Source of the DNA: Falsiroseomonas frigidaquae
Lineage (GTDB): Bacteria > Pseudomonadota > Alphaproteobacteria > Acetobacterales > Acetobacteraceae
NCBI RefSeq assembly: GCF_012163145.1
Contig: NZ_JAAVTX010000004.1
Span: forward strand, 186,001-250,000
DNA: 64,000 nt
Direction: 5' to 3'
This document shows positions 7,838 through 17,024 of the stretch, one piece after another. The notes beneath the pieces were generated by a model. The model worked only from the letters and a program-made list of their open reading frames with translations, had not been told where the DNA came from and ran no database searches. Numbering within the stretch: the first letter of the stretch is position 1; the number at the start of each line of letters is the position of its first letter. The position numbers were made by a program, and so were the translations under genes.

Positions 7838-9181
7838 ATGTTCCGCCGCACATTGATGGCGGGCGCCGTTGCGCTCGCGGGCCTGGTTGGCCCGGCCGCC
7901 GCCCAGCAGCCGGCCGAGATCCAGTTCTGGCATGGCCTGTCGCAGCCCCTCGGCGGGCTGCTGGAGCAGGTGGTGACGGAGTTCAACGCCAGCCAGTCGC
8001 AGGTTCGCGTCGTGCCGAGCTTCCGCGGTTCCTACCCGGAGACGATGGTCGCCGCGATCGCCGCCTTCCGCGCCGGCCAGGCGCCGCACATCGTGCAGAT
8101 GTTCGAAGTCGGCACCGGCACCATGATGAATGCCGGCCGCGCCGTCATTCCGGTGCATGAGCTGCTGTCGCGCACCGGCGTCGCCATCAACTGGGACGAC
8201 TTCCTGCCCGGCGTGCGCGGCTACTACGCCGCAGCCAATGGCAACCAGATGTCGATGCCGTTCAACAGCAGCACCGCCATCACCTACTACAACAAGGACG
8301 CCTTCCGCGCCGCCGGGCTGAACCCGGACGAATTCCCCACCACCTGGGAAGGCGTGGAACGCGCGCTGCGGGCGCTGAAGGCCAGTGGCCATGCCTGCCC
8401 GATGTCCACCGCCTGGCCGACCTGGGTGATGGTCGAGCAGTTCAGCGCCATCCATGACATGCCGCTGGCGACGCTGGCGAACGGCTTCGGCGGGCTGAAC
8501 ACGGAACTGCGGCTGAACAACCCGCTGATGCTGCGCCACATGACCAACCTGGTGAACTGGCAGAAGGAAGGCCTGTTCCGCTACGGCGGCCGCAACAACG
8601 CCGGCGAGGCGTCCTTCCCGTCGGGCGAATGCGCCATCATGATGACGTCCTCCGGCTTCCGCGCCCGGGTGCAGCGGGAGGCGCGCTTCAACTGGGGCGT
8701 CGCCATGCTGCCGTACTACGAGGGCACGCAGAACGCGCCGGCCAATGCCATCATCGGCGGCGCCAGCTTCTGGGTGATGAATGGCGGCCCGAGCGTGACG
8801 CGCAGCGAGGCCGAGCAGCGCGGCGTGGCGAACTTCTTCGCCTACCTCGCCCGTCCCGACGTGGCCGGCAAGTGGCACATGGACACCGGCTACCTGCCGA
8901 TCACCCGCTCCGGCTTCGAACACGCCCGCAGCCAGGGCTTCTACGCCAAGCCGGAGAACACCGGCGCCGAGGTGCCGATCGAGCAGATGCTGCGCGGCGC
9001 GACCACGGAGAATACCCGCGGCATCCGCCTCGGCGGCTTCGTGCAGATCCGCGACATCATGCAGGAGGAAATGGAGAAGGCCTTCCAGGGCCAGCAGACC
9101 CCGGAACAGGCCCTCGCCGCCATGAATACCCGCGGCAACGCGGTGCTGCGCAATTTCGAGCGTGCGAATCGCGGCGGCTGA
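7838..9181 (+). CDS. ugpB: sn-glycerol-3-phosphate ABC transporter substrate-binding protein
   Basis: 447 residues from the ATG preceded by GGGGAGAAA about 7 bases upstream (a TTG two codons earlier is less likely). Residues 1-22 form a signal peptide ending GPAAAQ. The mature part starts EIQFWHGLSQPLGG and contains FRGSYPETMVAAIAAFRAG and PFNSSTAITYYNKDAF, characteristic of UgpB in extracellular solute-binding family 1. It captures glycerol-3-phosphate or glycerophosphodiesters in the periplasm for the UgpAE permease. It is the first gene of ugpBAEC, lies just downstream of a PHO box and is followed by a strong hairpin before ugpA, so phosphate-starvation induction with high UgpB expression is likely. 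Confidence 0.95.
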   Translation: MFRRTLMAGAVALAGLVGPAAAQQPAEIQFWHGLSQPLGGLLEQVVTEFNASQSQVRVVPSFRGSYPETMVAAIAAFRAGQAPHIVQMFEVGTGTMMNAGRAVIPVHELLSRTGVAINWDDFLPGVRGYYAAANGNQMSMPFNSSTAITYYNKDAFRAAGLNPDEFPTTWEGVERALRALKASGHACPMSTAWPTWVMVEQFSAIHDMPLATLANGFGGLNTELRLNNPLMLRHMTNLVNWQKEGLFRYGGRNNAGEASFPSGECAIMMTSSGFRARVQREARFNWGVAMLPYYEGTQNAPANAIIGGASFWVMNGGPSVTRSEAEQRGVANFFAYLARPDVAGKWHMDTGYLPITRSGFEHARSQGFYAKPENTGAEVPIEQMLRGATTENTRGIRLGGFVQIRDIMQEEMEKAFQGQQTPEQALAAMNTRGNAVLRNFERANRGG

Positions 9182-9203
9182 TGCCACAGCGATGAACTGG
9201 CCG

Positions 9204-9228
9204 GGGGGTGGGCGCAACGCCCACCCCC
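9204..9228 (+). terminator. Intercistronic hairpin between ugpB and ugpA
   Basis: GGGGGTGGGCG (9204-9214) and CGCCCACCCCC (9218-9228) form a perfect 11-bp stem with a CAA loop, followed by TTGTCGTTT. It lies 23 bases after the ugpB stop and 26 bases before the ugpA start. Hairpins in this position commonly protect the upstream mRNA from 3' decay or partly terminate, giving more binding protein than permease. The short T-run makes partial termination or mRNA stabilisation more likely than full termination. Confidence 0.7.
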
Positions 9229-9253
9229 TTGTCGTTTGAGGGAGGCCCAGCGG

Positions 9254-10135
9254 TTGCGGAAGAAGGTCATCTTCAAGGGCATTGCCCTGCCATGGCTGCT
9301 GCTGCTGCCGCAGCTTCTGATCACCGGCGTGTTCTTCTTCTGGCCGGCGGGCCAGGCGATCTACGGGTCCTTCCTGCGTGAGGACGCGTTCGGCCTGTCA
9401 CGGCAATTCGTCGGCTTCGAGAATTTCGCCGAGGTGCTGGCGGACCCGAACTACCTGGCCTCCGGCTGGACCACCGTGGTGTTCTCCTTCTCCGTCGCCT
9501 TCACGGCGCTGAGTGCCGCGCTGTTCCTGGCCGTGCAGGCGGACAAGGCGATCCGCGGCGCCAATGGCTACAAGACCCTGCTGATCTGGCCCTATGCCGT
9601 GGCGCCTGCCATCGCGGCCGTGTTGTGGCTGTTCATGTTCCACCCGCAGATCGGCCTTTTCGGCCGCATGCTGAACGGGCTCGGCATCGGCTGGGACTAT
9701 CGGCTGAACGGCGACCAGGCGATGCTGCTGGTGATCCTGGCCGCGGCGTGGAAGCAGGTTTCCTACAACTTCATCTTCTTCATGGCCGGGCTGCAATCCA
9801 TTCCCAAGGCGGTGCTGGAGGCGGCGGCTATCGATGGCGCGCGGCCGATGCGCCGCTTCTGGACCATCATCTTCCCGCTGCTGGCCCCCACCTCCTTCTT
9901 CCTGCTGGTGGTCAACATCGTCTACGCCTTCTTCGACACCTTCGGCATCATCCACGCCCTGACCAATGGCGGCCCGGGCCAGGCGACGACGACGCTGATC
10001 TACAAGGTGTATGTGGACGGCGTGCAGAACCTGAACTTCGGCTCCTCCGCCGCGCAGAGCGTCATCCTGATGGTCATCGTCATCCTGCTGACCGCGGTGC
10101 AGTTCCGCTTCGTCGAGCGGAAGGTGCATTACTGA
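9254..10135 (+). CDS. ugpA: sn-glycerol-3-phosphate ABC transporter permease UgpA
   Basis: 293 residues if translation begins at TTG 9254, which has GAGGGAGG about 8 bases upstream and gives the usual UgpA N-terminus ([20 protein letters not shown]). A TTG at 9236 would add six residues but lacks a ribosome site. Six hydrophobic segments are visible, and the MalF-type EAA loop reads [20 protein letters not shown] near residue 195; this loop docks the ATPase. It pairs with UgpE to form the inner-membrane channel. The stop overlaps the ugpE start by one base (TGATG). Confidence 0.93.
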   Translation: MRKKVIFKGIALPWLLLLPQLLITGVFFFWPAGQAIYGSFLREDAFGLSRQFVGFENFAEVLADPNYLASGWTTVVFSFSVAFTALSAALFLAVQADKAIRGANGYKTLLIWPYAVAPAIAAVLWLFMFHPQIGLFGRMLNGLGIGWDYRLNGDQAMLLVILAAAWKQVSYNFIFFMAGLQSIPKAVLEAAAIDGARPMRRFWTIIFPLLAPTSFFLLVVNIVYAFFDTFGIIHALTNGGPGQATTTLIYKVYVDGVQNLNFGSSAAQSVILMVIVILLTAVQFRFVERKVHY

Positions 10136-11037
10136 TGTCCGCCACGACGGATCTCGAGGCCGACCGCCTCGCCCGCGCCACAGTGCGCCGCAACGCGCGC
10201 AACCGCTGGGTGGCCTACATCACGCTGAGCCTCGGCGTGCTGATCTTCGCCTTCCCGATTTGGCTTACCGTGGTGGGCTCCACGCATGATGCCTCCACCA
10301 TCGGCCGAGGCGACGTGCCGCTGTGGTTCGGGCCGCATGCGATCTCCAACTACGTCTCCGCCTGGCTGACGGGTGGGGAGGCGACGCGCACCACACGGTC
10401 CGTCCCGGCCTGGGTCATGCTGTGGAACAGCCTGAACATGGCGGTGCTGATCGCGGTCGGGAAGATCGCGATCTCCCTGCTCTCGGCCTATGCCGTGGTG
10501 TTCTTCAGCTTCCCCGGCCGCATGGTGGCCTTCTGGCTGATCTTCATCACGCTGATGCTGCCCGTTGAGGTGCGGATCATCCCGACCTTCGAGGTCATGG
10601 TGAATCTCGGCCTGATCAACAGCATGACCGGCCTGGTGGTGCCGCTGATCGCATCCGCCACCGCGACGCTGCTGTTCCGGCAGTTCTTCCTGACCATCCC
10701 GGATGAATATGTGGAGGCGGCGAAGATCGACGGCGCCGGGCCGCTGCGCTTCTTCAAGGACGTGGTGCTGCCGCTGTCGGTGACGAATATCGCGGCGCTT
10801 TTCGTCATCCTGTTCATCTATGGCTGGAACCAGTACCTCTGGCCGTTGCTCATCGTCACCGACCGGGACCTGGAAACGGTTGTCGTCGGCATGACCAAGA
10901 TGATCGGCAACGGCGACGCGCAGAATGAATGGAACATCATCATGGCTACCGCCGTGCTCGCCATGCTGCCGCCCGTGGCAGTGGTGGTGTTCATGCAGCG
11001 GTGGTTCGTGAAGGGCCTGACGGAGACTGAGAAGTAA
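10135..11037 (+). CDS. ugpE: sn-glycerol-3-phosphate ABC transporter permease UgpE
   Basis: 300 residues starting at the ATG that shares one base with the ugpA stop. It has six transmembrane segments beginning with WVAYITLSLGVLIFAFPIWL and the MalG-type EAA loop EAAKIDGAGPLRFFKDVVLP near residue 200. The C-terminal motif FIYGWNQYLWPLLI is typical of UgpE. A periplasmic loop carries a VVGSTHDAS segment, also typical. It forms the translocation pore with UgpA. The ugpC ATG begins one base after its stop codon. Confidence 0.94.
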   Translation: MSATTDLEADRLARATVRRNARNRWVAYITLSLGVLIFAFPIWLTVVGSTHDASTIGRGDVPLWFGPHAISNYVSAWLTGGEATRTTRSVPAWVMLWNSLNMAVLIAVGKIAISLLSAYAVVFFSFPGRMVAFWLIFITLMLPVEVRIIPTFEVMVNLGLINSMTGLVVPLIASATATLLFRQFFLTIPDEYVEAAKIDGAGPLRFFKDVVLPLSVTNIAALFVILFIYGWNQYLWPLLIVTDRDLETVVVGMTKMIGNGDAQNEWNIIMATAVLAMLPPVAVVVFMQRWFVKGLTETEK

Positions 11038-11038
11038 C

Positions 11039-12109
11039 ATGGCCACGCTCTCCCTGGACTCCGTCAAGAAGCAGTTCGGCACCACCCAGGTCCTGCACGG
11101 CATCGACCTGCAGGTCGCGGATGGCGAGATGATCGTCGTCGTCGGCGCCTCCGGCTGCGGCAAGTCCACGCTGCTGCGCATCGTCGCGGGGCTGGAGACA
11201 GCAAGCTCCGGCACCGTGCGCATCGATGGGCGCGACGTGACTGCGCTGGAGCCGGCGGACCGCGACATCGCCATGGTGTTCCAGAACTACGCGCTGTATC
11301 CGCACATGTCGGTCTTCGAGAACATGGCCTATGGCCTGAAGATCCGCGGCATGAAGCCGGCCGAGATCCGCCGCCGGGTGGATGAGGCGGCGCAGATGCT
11401 GGAGATCGGCGCGCTGCTGGACCGCAAGCCGCGCCAGCTCTCCGGCGGCCAGCGCCAGCGCGTCGCCATGGGCCGCGCCGTGGTGCGGGAGCCCAAGCTG
11501 TTCCTGTTCGACGAGCCGCTGTCGAACCTTGATGCCAAGCTGCGCGTGCAGATGCGGGCCGAGATCCGCCGCCTGCAGAAGCGCCTCGGCGTCACCAGCC
11601 TGTTCGTGACACATGACCAGGTGGAGGCGATGACGCTGGGCGACCGGCTGGTGGTGATGCACCAGGGCCGCGCCGCGCAGGTCGCCTCGCCCATGGAGGT
11701 CTGGGGCCGCCCGGCGGATACCTATGTCGCCAGCTTCATCGGCTCGCCGGCCATGAATTTCCTTGCGGCGACGCTGGAGCCGGGCGGCGGCGCGGCCGCG
11801 CTGAAGGCCGGCCCGACCATCGGCCTCACCGATGGCCCGCGCGCCGGGGAGGCCGGGATGCCCCTCACCCTCGGCATCCGCCCGGAACACATCCAGCTTG
11901 GCGAGGGGGGGCTGGACCTGGCGGTGGATCTGGTGGAACCCCTGGGGTCGGAGACCGTGATCCACGGCACCATCCCGGGCGGGGAGACGCTGACGGTGCG
12001 CCTGCCGGTGCCGGCGAGTGGCATCGGCGCCGTCCTGCCGGTGATCCTGCCCTGGGATGCCTTCCATATCTTCGACGGCGCCAGCGGCCGCCGCATCGAC
12101 CCAGCCTGA
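11039..12109 (+). CDS. ugpC: sn-glycerol-3-phosphate ABC transporter ATPase UgpC
   Basis: 356 residues. Walker A is GASGCGKST (near residue 37), the Q-loop lies at MVFQNYALYPHMSVFENMAYG, the signature is LSGGQRQRVAMGRA, Walker B is LFLFDEPLSNLDAKLR and the H-loop is VTHDQVEAMTLGDR. The C-terminal 120 residues form the MalK-type TOBE/OB domain (LGIRPEHIQLGEGG). It powers UgpAE. Fourth gene of ugpBAEC. No ugpQ phosphodiesterase follows; instead a glycosyltransferase gene starts 16 bases after the stop. Confidence 0.94.
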   Translation: MATLSLDSVKKQFGTTQVLHGIDLQVADGEMIVVVGASGCGKSTLLRIVAGLETASSGTVRIDGRDVTALEPADRDIAMVFQNYALYPHMSVFENMAYGLKIRGMKPAEIRRRVDEAAQMLEIGALLDRKPRQLSGGQRQRVAMGRAVVREPKLFLFDEPLSNLDAKLRVQMRAEIRRLQKRLGVTSLFVTHDQVEAMTLGDRLVVMHQGRAAQVASPMEVWGRPADTYVASFIGSPAMNFLAATLEPGGGAAALKAGPTIGLTDGPRAGEAGMPLTLGIRPEHIQLGEGGLDLAVDLVEPLGSETVIHGTIPGGETLTVRLPVPASGIGAVLPVILPWDAFHIFDGASGRRIDPA

Positions 12110-12125
12110 GGAAGACCCGTCCCGC

Positions 12126-14300
12126 ATGGATGTGGAGCCCGAGCCCGAGACCCCGCCGACCCCCGAAGCCAGCCCAGAAGCCATCCGGGCCCGCGCCGAT
12201 GCGCTGCGCGATGCGCGGAACTGGCCGGCGGCGGAGGCGGCGTATCGCGAATATCTGGCGGAACGGCCGCGCCACTGGCAGATCCATGTCCAGCTCGGCC
12301 ACACCCGCAAGGAGCAGGGCGACCTGGAAGGGTCGCTGCCGCATTACCAGCGCGCCGCCATGCTGGCGCCCGACGACCCGGACCCGATGCTGCAGGCCGG
12401 CCATGTGCTGCGGAACCTCGGGCGTGGCGGCGAAGCCTCCGTGGCACTCGCCCGCGCCCTGGCCCTGGCACCCGATAGCCCGGCGCTGCGCCATGTGGTC
12501 GCCCTGCTGCGCCACCGCACGCAGCCGGCGCCCGACGGCCCGATGCTGCCACCGTTGCCGCGCCCGACCGGCGCGCCGACGCAGCTCGCCTTCGATGTCA
12601 CGGACCTGCTGGACTATCTGCGCGCCGCGCGCACGCCGACCGGCATCCAGCGCGTGCAGATGGGCATTCTCGGCGCCCTGCTGGCCAGCCCGCAGCGGCC
12701 GGCCAATGTCATCCTGGTGGGGTTCGAGGGCTCCACCTGGCGCTGGTGGCATGTGGACGAGGCCGCCTTCCGCCGCGTGCTGGCGCTGGCGCGCATTGGC
12801 GGGCGCGATGATGACCCCGCCTGGCGCGCCGCCACCGCCGCCCTGGTCGCGCCCGATGCGCGGCCGGATGCGCCGATCGTCGCCGGCTGCACCCTGGCCT
12901 CGCTCGGCAATGCCTGGGGCGTGCAGGAGTATTTTCGGGGATTGCGCCGGCTGCGCGCCACCACGCCGTTGCGCTACGTCGCCTTCGTGCATGATTGCGT
13001 GCCACTCGCCATGCCGGAGCATTGCCTGGACCTGACGGTGCGCCTCTATGCCCGCTGGTTCGCCGCGCTCTCGCTGCATGCGGATGGCATCTTGGCCAAT
13101 TCCCGCGCGACCATCGCCGACCATGCCCGCTTCGCCGCCCCACTCGGCCCGGTGGCCCCGGCCCGGCTGATCCGCCTGGCTGCGGAGGGCGGCGCCTCCC
13201 CCGTCGCCGCCGCGCAGGCGGCGGAGGCACTGCGCGCGCCGCGGCCGGGCGAGGATTTCGTGCTGTTCGTCGCCACGCTGGAGTCCCGCAAGAACCACCT
13301 GATGGTGTTCCAGGCGTGGCTGGAGCTGATCCGCCGCCTCGGCGCGGACCGCGTGCCGCGCCTGGTCTGCGTCGGCCGGCCCGGCTGGCGGGCGGAAGCG
13401 GCGCTGGCGCTGCTGGAAGGCTCGCCGGACCTGCGGCGCAAGGTCACGGTGCAGTCCGGCGTCTCCGACCTCGCTCTGGCCGGGCTGTATGGGCGCTGCC
13501 TGTTCACCGTCTACAACTCCTTCCACGAGGGCTGGGGCCTGCCGGTCAGCGAGAGCCTGGCCGCCGGCAAGCTGGCCGTGGTGCCGGCCCATTCCGGGCT
13601 GCTGGAGGCAGGCAGCCCCGGCGCCGTGTTCTTCGCCCCGCAGGACCAGCCCGACCTGGTGGTGAAGCTCGAGATGCTGCTGACCGACCCGGCGCAGCGC
13701 GCCGCCCTTGAATCCCGCATCGACCGCGCCAGCGCCCGGCGCGACTGGCCCGATGCGGCGCGGGAGGTGCTGGAGGCGCTGGCCAGCCCGCACGACCAGC
13801 CCGAGTCGCCCAGCTTCCTGCCGCTCGGCCGGCACCTGCCGATGGGCTGGCGCGGCGATGGCCTGCCCTCCCCGTCCATGGCCTGGGCCGAGCGGGTGCG
13901 CGAAGGGCTGGCCTGGTGGTGGCAGGAGGATTGGGGCGTCTGGATGCGCGACGGCATCGCCACGCTCGCTCTGCCATCGGACCAGCCGGAAGGCACGCCG
14001 ATGCGCGTGGTGCTGGAACTGCGTGGCCCGCCGGGCCCGCTGAACCTTCGCCTGCGCGCCCGCGGCGCCCGCGCCGAAGCCTGGCGCGGCGTGGCGCTGG
14101 CGCCGGGGGAGGTGCTGCGCTGCGTGCTGCAGGCCGAGGCCGGACCGGGCGGGATGGCGGTGGATTTGGATTGCGGCGACGGCGTGCCCCTGGGCGACCG
14201 ATTCAAGCGGGTGGTCGGTGCCGGGCTGGTCGGCGTGATGCTGTGCCGGGAGGATGACCTGGCCGCACGCCTCTCCGCCCTGGAACGCGCGGAAGCCTGA
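12126..14300 (+). CDS. TPR-containing family 4 glycosyltransferase
   Basis: 724 residues from ATG 12126 (GAGGAAG about 10 bases upstream); the frame extends further up but would overlap ugpC. Residues about 15-130 contain tetratricopeptide-like helices (WPAAEAAYREYLAERP, GDLEGSLPHYQRAAMLAPDD). Residues about 155-580 form a GT-B glycosyltransferase with DLLDYLRAARTPTGIQRVQ, FVHDCVPLAMPEHC, ESRKNHLMVFQAW and the donor-site block SFHEGWGLPVSESLAAGK. The last 140 residues look like a beta-rich accessory domain (VVLELRGPPGPLNLRL). It probably builds a cell-surface glycan. Its position right behind ugpC suggests shared transcription, which would put it under phosphate control; that link is inference. 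Confidence 0.82.
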   Translation: MDVEPEPETPPTPEASPEAIRARADALRDARNWPAAEAAYREYLAERPRHWQIHVQLGHTRKEQGDLEGSLPHYQRAAMLAPDDPDPMLQAGHVLRNLGRGGEASVALARALALAPDSPALRHVVALLRHRTQPAPDGPMLPPLPRPTGAPTQLAFDVTDLLDYLRAARTPTGIQRVQMGILGALLASPQRPANVILVGFEGSTWRWWHVDEAAFRRVLALARIGGRDDDPAWRAATAALVAPDARPDAPIVAGCTLASLGNAWGVQEYFRGLRRLRATTPLRYVAFVHDCVPLAMPEHCLDLTVRLYARWFAALSLHADGILANSRATIADHARFAAPLGPVAPARLIRLAAEGGASPVAAAQAAEALRAPRPGEDFVLFVATLESRKNHLMVFQAWLELIRRLGADRVPRLVCVGRPGWRAEAALALLEGSPDLRRKVTVQSGVSDLALAGLYGRCLFTVYNSFHEGWGLPVSESLAAGKLAVVPAHSGLLEAGSPGAVFFAPQDQPDLVVKLEMLLTDPAQRAALESRIDRASARRDWPDAAREVLEALASPHDQPESPSFLPLGRHLPMGWRGDGLPSPSMAWAERVREGLAWWWQEDWGVWMRDGIATLALPSDQPEGTPMRVVLELRGPPGPLNLRLRARGARAEAWRGVALAPGEVLRCVLQAEAGPGGMAVDLDCGDGVPLGDRFKRVVGAGLVGVMLCREDDLAARLSALERAEA

Positions 14301-14312
14301 GGACCATTCCGG

Positions 14313-16496
14313 GTGCGGATGCAGGCGCGCCCGGCATGGCCTATCCTGTTCAGCGAATCGGCAAGGGGCCGGCACTTACCGCGCGGCGGCGCGCGTCTTC
14401 TCCTGCACCTCCTACCCCTGGTGAAAGGGTACCGTTCCATCATTCGCGACCCGCAGCCCCGTACCGCCCGCCCCGGAGCCGACCGGCCCGGTCGCGCCGC
14501 GCTGCTGGGCGGGGTGCTGGCGTCGGGCCTGGCCTGGGGTGCGGCGGCCTGGTTCGCCCAGGATCGGACGGAGGCCGCCGCCGCCGCGGCCCTCGCCACC
14601 GTGGAACGTGCGGCCCAGGCCGGGCTGCGCCTGGCGGGACGGCCGATCGAAGCGGCGGCCGAGGCGCTGTCCGCCACCGCCCCCCGCCCGGAGATCGCGC
14701 TGGCACAGGCGCTGGCCGGCCGGGCGGGGCGGGACGGTCTGCAATTCGGCGCCGTCACGGATGCCACCGGCCGCATCCTGTGGTCCAGCCATCCGCCTCT
14801 GGTCGGTTCATCCCTGGCGGGGCGGGAGGCCTTCGCGCAGCACCGGGGCGGCCGCGCGGCGCTGCTGCTGAGCCCGGCGCTGCTCGACCTGCCGGGCGGC
14901 CCGCGCAGCCTGCTGGCCAGCCAGCCGCTGACCGATGCGCGCGGCGATTTCGCCGGCATCGCCGTGGTTGCGATCGATCCGCGCCGCCTGGACCGGGCAC
15001 TGGAGGATGCGGCGCTGACCCCCGGGCTGCGCCTGGCGCTGCTGCGGCCGGATGGCACGCCGCTCGCCACCGGCGGCACCGCCGGGTGGGGCACCATATG
15101 GCCGGAGCCGCCCGAAACCCCGCTGCTGCGGCCCGCCACCGCCGATCTGCCGCCGCTGGCGCTGGCCACCGCACCGGTGGCGCCGGAGCTGGTGCTGCTC
15201 GCGGCCTATGACCGCAGGGCGGCATCGGCGGCGGCGGCTGAGGCCGGCTGGCTCGGCTTCCTCGCCGCCTTCCTGACCAGCGTGGTGGCGATCGGCACGC
15301 CGCTGCTCCGCCGCCCCGGCAGCCCGCCCGCGGCCCGGACGCTGGAGGAGGCGCTGCCCGCCGTCGGCTATCGCGGCATCATCGAGGCCGGCGGCACGCT
15401 GCGCCTGACGGAGATCGGGCCGGCGATCGAGCGGCTGACCGGCTGGACCGCGGAGGCCGCGCTGCGCCCCGGCTGGCGCGTCCGCAGCATGGATGCGGCC
15501 AGCCTGCCGCTGGGCGCGGATATCGAGGACCGGCTGCGGCGCGAACCCTCCGCCACTGCGGAATTCCGCTTCCGCCGCGCCGATGGCGCCTGGATGTGGC
15601 TGCGCGAGACGCTGCGCGCCACCGCCCGCACCACGGCGGGCATCGAGGTGGCGGGTGCGCTGGAGGATATCTCGGCCGAACGCGAACTGGCCCTGCAGGC
15701 CGCGACCGCGGCGAAATTCGCCACGCTGGGGGAAATGGCGGCCGGTCTGGCGCATGAGCTGAACCAGCCCATCGCCATCATGTCCCTGGCCGCCGAGAAC
15801 GCCGCCGAAGCTCTGGAAGACGGCGAACATGGGGTGGAGGAGGCGCTGGTGCGGCTGCGCCGCATCATGGCGCAGGCGGATCGCGCCAAGGCCATCGTCA
15901 CCCAGCTCCGCGCCTTCTCCCGCGTCGATGTCTCGGCGCTGGAGCCGGTGGATCTCGGCGCCGCGGTGCAGGGCATGATGGTGCTGGCCGGCCAGGCGCT
16001 GCGCGATGCCGGCATCCAGGTGCAGCTGCGCCTGCCGGATGTGCTGCCGCCGGTGGTCGGGCAGATCATCCTGGTCGAGCAGGTGCTGCTGAACCTGGTG
16101 CTGAACGCCCGCGATGCCCTGCAGGAACGCCCGCCGGAGCGCCGGCGCCTGCGCATCGAGGCGGAAGCCGGCCCGCGTGGCGATGCCGAGGTGGTGACGC
16201 TGAGGGTGGTCGATACCGGTCCCGGCCTGTCGGCGGAGGTACTGGAGAAGCTGTTCGAGCCCTTCTACACGACCAAGCCGCCCGGCCTCGGCACAGGGCT
16301 GGGCCTGTCCATCTCCCGCACCATCATGCGCGGCCTGGGCGGGCGGATCGTCGCCGCGAATGCTCCGGAGGGGGCGGAGATGGGGGCCGAATTCACCCTG
16401 GTCTTCCGCCGCGCGCAGGTCCCGTCCGGGGCGCCGGTGGCCGAGCCGGAGGTTCGCGCCGCAGCGCCCGCCCCGCGCTGGCCCGCAGCGATCTAG
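14313..16496 (+). CDS. Membrane sensor histidine kinase with PAS domain
   Basis: 727 residues from GTG 14313, which has GAGGA nine bases upstream; GTG 14421 is a possible later start because the first 36 residues look unstructured. Transmembrane segments lie near 64-82 and 310-332, enclosing a periplasmic sensor region of about 225 residues. A PAS fold follows (about 347-460), then the HisKA H-box ATLGEMAAGLAHELNQPIAI with the phospho-acceptor His near 481. The ATPase domain has the N-box NLVLNARDAL, G1 VDTGPGLS and G2 GLGTGLGLS. The architecture resembles DctB-type kinases with an extracellular sensor; the signal is unknown. It faces a stand-alone receiver gene convergently; no DNA-binding regulator is adjacent. 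Confidence 0.87.
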   Translation: MRMQARPAWPILFSESARGRHLPRGGARLLLHLLPLVKGYRSIIRDPQPRTARPGADRPGRAALLGGVLASGLAWGAAAWFAQDRTEAAAAAALATVERAAQAGLRLAGRPIEAAAEALSATAPRPEIALAQALAGRAGRDGLQFGAVTDATGRILWSSHPPLVGSSLAGREAFAQHRGGRAALLLSPALLDLPGGPRSLLASQPLTDARGDFAGIAVVAIDPRRLDRALEDAALTPGLRLALLRPDGTPLATGGTAGWGTIWPEPPETPLLRPATADLPPLALATAPVAPELVLLAAYDRRAASAAAAEAGWLGFLAAFLTSVVAIGTPLLRRPGSPPAARTLEEALPAVGYRGIIEAGGTLRLTEIGPAIERLTGWTAEAALRPGWRVRSMDAASLPLGADIEDRLRREPSATAEFRFRRADGAWMWLRETLRATARTTAGIEVAGALEDISAERELALQAATAAKFATLGEMAAGLAHELNQPIAIMSLAAENAAEALEDGEHGVEEALVRLRRIMAQADRAKAIVTQLRAFSRVDVSALEPVDLGAAVQGMMVLAGQALRDAGIQVQLRLPDVLPPVVGQIILVEQVLLNLVLNARDALQERPPERRRLRIEAEAGPRGDAEVVTLRVVDTGPGLSAEVLEKLFEPFYTTKPPGLGTGLGLSISRTIMRGLGGRIVAANAPEGAEMGAEFTLVFRRAQVPSGAPVAEPEVRAAAPAPRWPAAI

Positions 16497-16500
16497 CCCT

Positions 16501-16518
16501 GCCGGCCTTCAGGCCGGC
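16501..16518. terminator. Hairpin between convergent kinase and receiver genes
   Basis: GCCGGCC-TTCA-GGCCGGC forms a 7-bp perfect stem with a 4-base loop. It sits 4 bases after the kinase stop and 8 bases before the receiver gene's stop on the other strand. It could terminate both transcripts. There is no U-tract, so strength is uncertain. Confidence 0.5.
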
Positions 16519-16525
16519 CCGGCAT

Positions 16526-16885
16526 TCAGGCGGCGCAGAGACGCCCCAGCATCGCGATCAGCTCGCCCGGATCATAGGGCTTCGCCAGCACCATGGCGTG
16601 CTGGTGGCCGGGCGGCAGCCCGGAGGCTCCGTAGCCGGTTGCGATCACATACGGGATGCCCCGCGCCGCAAGCAGATCCGCCACTGGCGTGGAGGTTTCC
16701 CCGGCCAGGTTGAGGTCGAGCACCACCGCATCCGGCCGCTCCCCCTCCAGGAAGCGCAGCGCCTCCTCCACCGTCGCCGCAGGGCCAAGCACTTGGAAGC
16801 CGGCGTCGAGCAGCGCGTCCTCCACCAGCATGGCGACAAGGGCCTCGTCCTCAATAACGAGGACCCTCCTGACGATTCCCGACAT
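16526..16885 (-). CDS. Stand-alone response regulator receiver domain (CheY-like)
   Basis: 119 residues from the ATG giving MSGIVRRVLVIEDEALVAML; longer frames upstream have no supporting signal. It is a single receiver domain: acidic pocket E12-D13, phospho-acceptor D57 (VVLDLNLAG), switch Thr (IATGYG, near 83) and Lys 102 (VLAKPY). There is no output domain, so it may act by protein contact or as a phosphorelay intermediate. Convergent orientation to the histidine kinase 30 bases away suggests, but does not prove, that they are partners. Such single-domain receivers commonly accompany hybrid-less kinases in alphaproteobacteria. Confidence 0.88.
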   Translation of the reverse strand: MSGIVRRVLVIEDEALVAMLVEDALLDAGFQVLGPAATVEEALRFLEGERPDAVVLDLNLAGETSTPVADLLAARGIPYVIATGYGASGLPPGHQHAMVLAKPYDPGELIAMLGRLCAA

Positions 16886-17024
16886 TGCCCACTCCGTTCG
16901 CCCTGTGGTCCCGCGCACACCGAACGCCATGCGCACCCAGGCGTTCCGCTAGCACGTGTCATGCACGAGACTGCACGCGAAGCCCCGGAACACGATTTCC
17001 GCCTGTTTCATGGCGTGCACGTCA

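Noticed and set aside
16886-17024. A short gene between the receiver and AIG2-like genes
   Set aside because: No frame with a ribosome site and sensible composition is present on either strand.
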